Of a stretch of 64,000 nucleotides of DNA, positions 59,789-64,000 are shown one piece after another. Position 1 is the stretch's first letter, and every line of letters begins with the position of its first letter. The notes below the pieces were generated by a model. It was not told the DNA's origin, did no database searches, and saw only the letters and a program-made list of their open reading frames with translations. The DNA lies in the NCBI GenBank assembly GCA_012064385.1, contig QRDG01001723.1, positions 124,001-188,000 of the forward strand, in the 5' to 3' direction. A program made the position numbers and the translations under genes. The DNA comes from Puccinellia tenuiflora (taxonomy: Eukaryota; Streptophyta; Magnoliopsida; Poales; Poaceae).

Positions 59789-60640
59789 TTGAAAGTGCAT
59801 GGTTGCTCCCATGCATGGTTTTGGTAATTAATGACAATCTCTATGGACTAATGTTTGCATTGAGCTATATTTATAGGTGTGTCCATTTGAGTTGCTTGAT
59901 CTCCATTTGTTGGAATCAAGGTTAAGAGAAGAAGAAAAGTTTGTGTTGATCAAGGCTTTGTGCGGGTTGATCATCACTCAAGGCCAAGTGAAGATATGCC
60001 GAAGAGAGCGTCTCCCATCTTGGTGTATGGGGGAGCATCAAGTGAATCTTCACCAAAGCGCAATCGAGGAAGGTGCTGCGTCTTGAGGAGATGAAGATCG
60101 TCTTCATCAATCTCAAGTGGATTTATGCGCAAGGCAAAGGTATGATCTTGATAGGATTTCTATTTTACCGGTCTCATATTGTTTAGTGAGAGACCGGATT
60201 ATAGGATAGATAACCGTATTATCAAGAGGGGCTCTCGACAGAATATCGTGATCGTATCGCCGTAGAGAGCACAAACCTTTGCATCCATGCAATCATCTTT
60301 ATTGGTTCTTTTTTGTCTCTTATCGTGGTGTGGTCTTGGTGCTTGTCGTGCTTGTCATGACAAAGCCAAGTTCACCGAAAACGGTTTTCATATGCGTCTT
60401 CTATTGCGGTTTCGGTATTGGAGATTTTGCTGGTTCATCCGTGCGGAAGATTTACCTCTTCCATTTCTTTACAAAATCTCCATTGCTTGTTTGCCATTTT
60501 CAAAGGTTGCTTTTTTTGTCCTCTTTCCAATAAAATTGGTTTTACTTCATTCGGACTTCAATTGCAAAAGTTATAGAATTTCCGGTTTGCGAAAATGAGT
60601 TTTTAACTTTCCCCATTTGGTTTTATAACATTTTCTTTGA
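59789..60640. mobile_element. Unclassified repeat element, copy 3 (inverse orientation, cut by an LTR)
   Basis: It starts TTGAAAGTGCATGG, the inverse of the right end of copies 1 and 2, and stays similar to the inverse of 42780-43656 until about 60640, where a Copia LTR begins. The rest of the element should lie beyond the right edge of the window. Confidence 0.7.
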
Positions 60641-62544
60641 AGGGGTCGTTACATAGAAAACAAAAAAATTCCTACGAAACAAGCGGAAGAAACCCCAAGG
60701 ATCTAGATCTATTAGACGAAGGTAGCGAAGATGAGATCCAATCTCTTACCCTCGAAGAACGTTCAAAGCGTTTTGTCGATGCAGGGGTTGGTCTGTCGAT
60801 CCCCGCAACTAGACTCATCTAGTCGCGAGGAGATGTATTATCCACGCGATCCAATCCGATGGAGCACCGCACGAGCAGCGCCTCCGCGGTATCCACACGT
60901 ACAGCTCGATGTAGACGTCCTCTCCTTGATCCCGCAAGCGAGGAGGACGTGGCTAGATGGATCTCGGCACCACGACGGTTGTGGTGGCGTTTGATGGTGT
61001 AGATCTCCACGAGCATGGCTTCGCCAAGCCAAGCAAGAGGAGGGGAAGGAGGACATGGTGCAGCAGCCCTACGGCTATGGGTGGTGCAGCAACTATGGTG
61101 GAGGAGATGGCGGCAGCCCTACGGGAGAGGTGGCGCCAAGGAGAGGTGGAGTGCGGCAGCCCTCCGGGGAGAGAGGTGGCGCACGACAGCTAAGGGAGAG
61201 AGGGGGGCGGCGGCTTGGGAGAAGCACAAGGGGTGCGGCAGCCCTCCCCAGCCCCTCCTTATATAGGCGGCCAGGGGGGGTGTGCCCCAAGCCTCCCCTA
61301 GGGCCGGCGGCTGGGGTGCCTTGGCCCCCAAGCTAGCCCCCTAGGGTTTGGCCGGCCCCCTCTTGGGCTTTGCCCTAGCCCGCATGGGCCTAGGTGCCCA
61401 GGTGGTGCGGCTGGCCCTTTAGGCCAGTCCACCACCCCTTTATCCCATGTGGGCCCCAAACACTTTTGGGCCCCACTTCTAGACTCCTATAGAACCTTCT
61501 AGAATATTTTGGTACTCTACCGGAAAATTTCCGAACCTTTTCGATACCTCCGGAAACCACTTTCCTTATATGAATCTGATTCTCCGGACTCTTCCGGAAC
61601 TCCTCGTGAAGTCTGGGATCCCATCCGAGACTCCGAATCACCATTCGTTCATTCTATCAAAACATCTTATTGCTAACCCTAGCTACATCGGAGCGTTAAG
61701 TGTGTGACCCTACGGGTTCGAGAACATGCAGACATGATCATATCAATAATCAATAGCGGGACCGGGATGCCCATATTGACTCCTACATATTCAAAGAAGT
61801 TCCTTATCGATTGAACCACGATGCCGGAGATTCTTAATCTCATATACGATTCCCTTTGTCTCACGATATTTAATTTGCCCGAGATTTGATCGTCGATATC
61901 TCCATATCTAGTTCTATCTCGTTACCTGGCAAATTCTCTTTACTCGTCCATAATATAGGATCTCCGTGATTAACACTTAATCACATGGTTGCAACCTTTC
62001 TAATGCTATATTACCGAGAGGGCCCAGAGATATCTTTTCCGTCACAAGGAAGGACAAATCCCACTCTTGATTCATGTCACCCAACAAATACCATCGGAGA
62101 TACCTGAAAGCCACCTTTATAATCACCCAGTTACGAAGTGACGTTTGATGTCCACAAAGCATTCCTCCGGTAAACGGGAGTGACACAATCTCATGGTCTA
62201 AGGAAACTATACTTGGCATAATTAAAAGCGTTGGCAATGAAACTGTGTGACACGATCAATTGCAACTCTTTATTATTTGGGTCTTGTCCATCACATCATT
62301 ACTCCTAATGATATGACTCTGTTATCAAGTGACTATAACAAGTCCATGGTTAGGAAACTCTAACCATCTCTTGACTAACGAACTAGTCCGGTAGAGGCTT
62401 ACTAGGGACACATGTTTGTTTATATTCCACACATGTATTATGTTTCCAATTAATACAATTATAGCATGGAGAATAAACTATTATCATAAACATGAATATG
62501 CTAATAAACCATTTTATTATTGCCTCTAGGGCATATTCCCAACA
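60640..62544 (-). repeat. LTR of a BARE/WIS/Angela-like Copia element (3' LTR, minus strand)
   Basis: On the minus strand it starts TGTTGGGAATATGCCCTAGA, followed by blocks on triticeous Copia lines: CATGTGTGGAATA, GTCCCTAGTAAGCCTCTA, TGATGTGATGGACAAGACCC. The left boundary is placed where similarity of copy 3 stops and is good to about 5 bp. Outside the right end, on the minus strand, gcaagtgggagac is a plausible polypurine tract, which makes this the 3' LTR. The family assignment is from memory of LTR starts, without a search. Confidence 0.75.
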
Positions 62545-64000
62545 GTCTCCCACTTGCACTAGAGTCAATAATCTAGTTTACATTTTCTCGATCCAACACT
62601 CATGGTGTCTAACACTCATGGAGTCTAAGTGCTGATCATGTTTGCTCGTGGAAGAGGTTATGTCCGTGTTATGTACTATACAGTTCTTTATGTTCTTTGC
62701 AAAATTGTAACTGTCACCTAATTTGACATTACTTTATCATCACATGATAAACCTATTATCATCACATGATAATTCTCATCATCATATGATGAATATAATA
62801 TATTTGGTTAAGAGTGAAACGTTCGTTTCCCTTTTATGCCTACATGACGTATGATCAGTCAAAAGGAACTTTCACATAGCATGTGCACCCGGAACTCACT
62901 CAATCTTGAAACAAAATTTCTCAAACCATAATATTATATCTTTTAATCCTTGAATTAATCATATACTCCTATATGTTGTAGACTCACAAATCGACAGTGC
63001 ATTCATGTCACTTCGATATATCGATCATGCTTTCGCTGCACTTCTGACTTTTAAGAGATATCTAATTTAGTTTTGGTTTTATGACTTCGACCAAGTCTAC
63101 CACTTACTAAATTCATCTCAACTTCATGAAAAATGACTCCTCATTTATCATGTTCTTCAACAAAGAACTCGGGCCATTTATCGTCAAATACAAAACTATG
63201 GTTCTTATATGTTCAGACCTATGAACCATTCATAGCGAACATATCCTCCAACCATCCATTTGTACTGAGTTATTAACTCAATGTTTTACCTAATTCTCAC
63301 AAGCAAATGAACCTTTCTTTTCTTGTTCCATTTTGAACTCCTTCAAAATCTTACTTAGGTTAAACATCCTGACATAATGCTTTATCAAATTCATCTATCT
63401 CCATAGATGATGTTCAAACTAACTTCACAAGTTATACGTTGGTTCCTGACTTATTTACAACATTTATGAAATCTCCATTTCACACAAACAAGATGTTGTA
63501 AACTCCCACTCAAATATACAACATACACATATTAAATTGTGAAACCACTTTGGCTCCCACTCAGAAATATGTTATCTCTATATTTGACCATGATTGACTA
63601 GCTCCCACTCAAACATATGTCACCACATATTTTTGATCATGGAAAATAGTTTCTGCTCTAACTTAATATATGTCGCCACATATCTTAATTAGATCACACT
63701 CGTGTATTTTCTCGATATTTTGGACACCTCCAAAATTCTTAATTAACTATTAATATCGAGAACTCTTTATACGAATGCTAGTACTTTGCTAGCGTAAATC
63801 CTTTTGACCTTAAGCACAACTACACCATGTAGTTAACAACATTGAATATGTTAAAGAGCTTTACCTCTTGTGCTTTTGTCCAGTCAGTTTTATTTATTCC
63901 TTACAAACCCTTTTGAAGAATAAATATGTGAAACAACGCTTTCACAAAATCAAGCAACAATTACTTTGTGATTTAAACTTAACATAGGATGACTCTTAGT
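62545..64000 (-). mobile_element. Interior of the minus-strand Copia element, running off the window
   Basis: AT-rich sequence with several copies of ctcccactca and catatgt-like blocks but no open frame with Copia motifs. If the polypurine tract reading is right, this is the non-coding region upstream of the 3' LTR. Pol, the other LTR and the target duplication would lie outside. Confidence 0.5.

Noticed and set aside
59178..59837. 219-codon minus-strand ORF
   Set aside because: It starts inside the end of copy 3 of the unclassified element and runs into a poly(A)-tailed fragment. No recognisable domain; it is a chimera of two repeats.

Overview
The window is nuclear DNA of a grass, most likely Pooideae (wheat/barley/oat/ryegrass side). 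The reasons are spliced genes with GT-AG introns, nested LTR retrotransposons, Stowaway-type MITEs, and an LTR at the right edge that resembles the Triticeae BARE/WIS/Angela Copia group. I saw no organellar or bacterial content and no CRISPR, rRNA or intact tRNA gene. Exon borders are read by eye and should be taken as models.

Layout. 1-8407: gene-poor, with two old, diverged segmental duplications (about 200-850 against 3600-4500; 4990-6360 against 6384-7015), a Stowaway MITE and a 753-bp GC-rich insertion with an 11-bp target duplication. 8408-25463: one Copia retrotransposon (TSD gggta) whose pol is split by two later insertions: a minus-strand non-autonomous Gypsy-like element (12414-16394, TSD cctgg) and a Del/Tekay-like non-autonomous element (16890-24669, TSD ggagt) with 3.7-kb LTRs around a 428-bp internal region. 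The Copia frame is continuous across both insertion points.

25701-27740 and 41220-43659 are two complete copies of an element I could not classify (3-bp TSD, 7-8 bp terminal inverted repeats, short palindrome arrays). A third copy begins at 59789 in inverse orientation and is cut by the Copia LTR at 60640-62544, whose internal region runs off the right edge.

Two gene regions stand out. 30.7-38.8 kb holds a five-coding-exon NETWORKED-1 type (NET1/KIP1-like) actin-binding coiled-coil gene on the plus strand, apparently with a long 5'-UTR intron. 44.5-59.0 kb holds a cluster of a protein family I do not recognise: two tandem plus-strand genes, a pseudogene fragment carrying a probable solo LTR, and, facing them on the minus strand, a long gene that appears to fuse two copies of the module through an array of 63-nt in-frame cassette exons. 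Each module has a Trp-rich N-terminal exon followed by three phase-0 exons, each encoding one unit of a short repeat that starts C/G-I/L/M-x-x-E. This cluster is the part of the window most likely to be undescribed biology.
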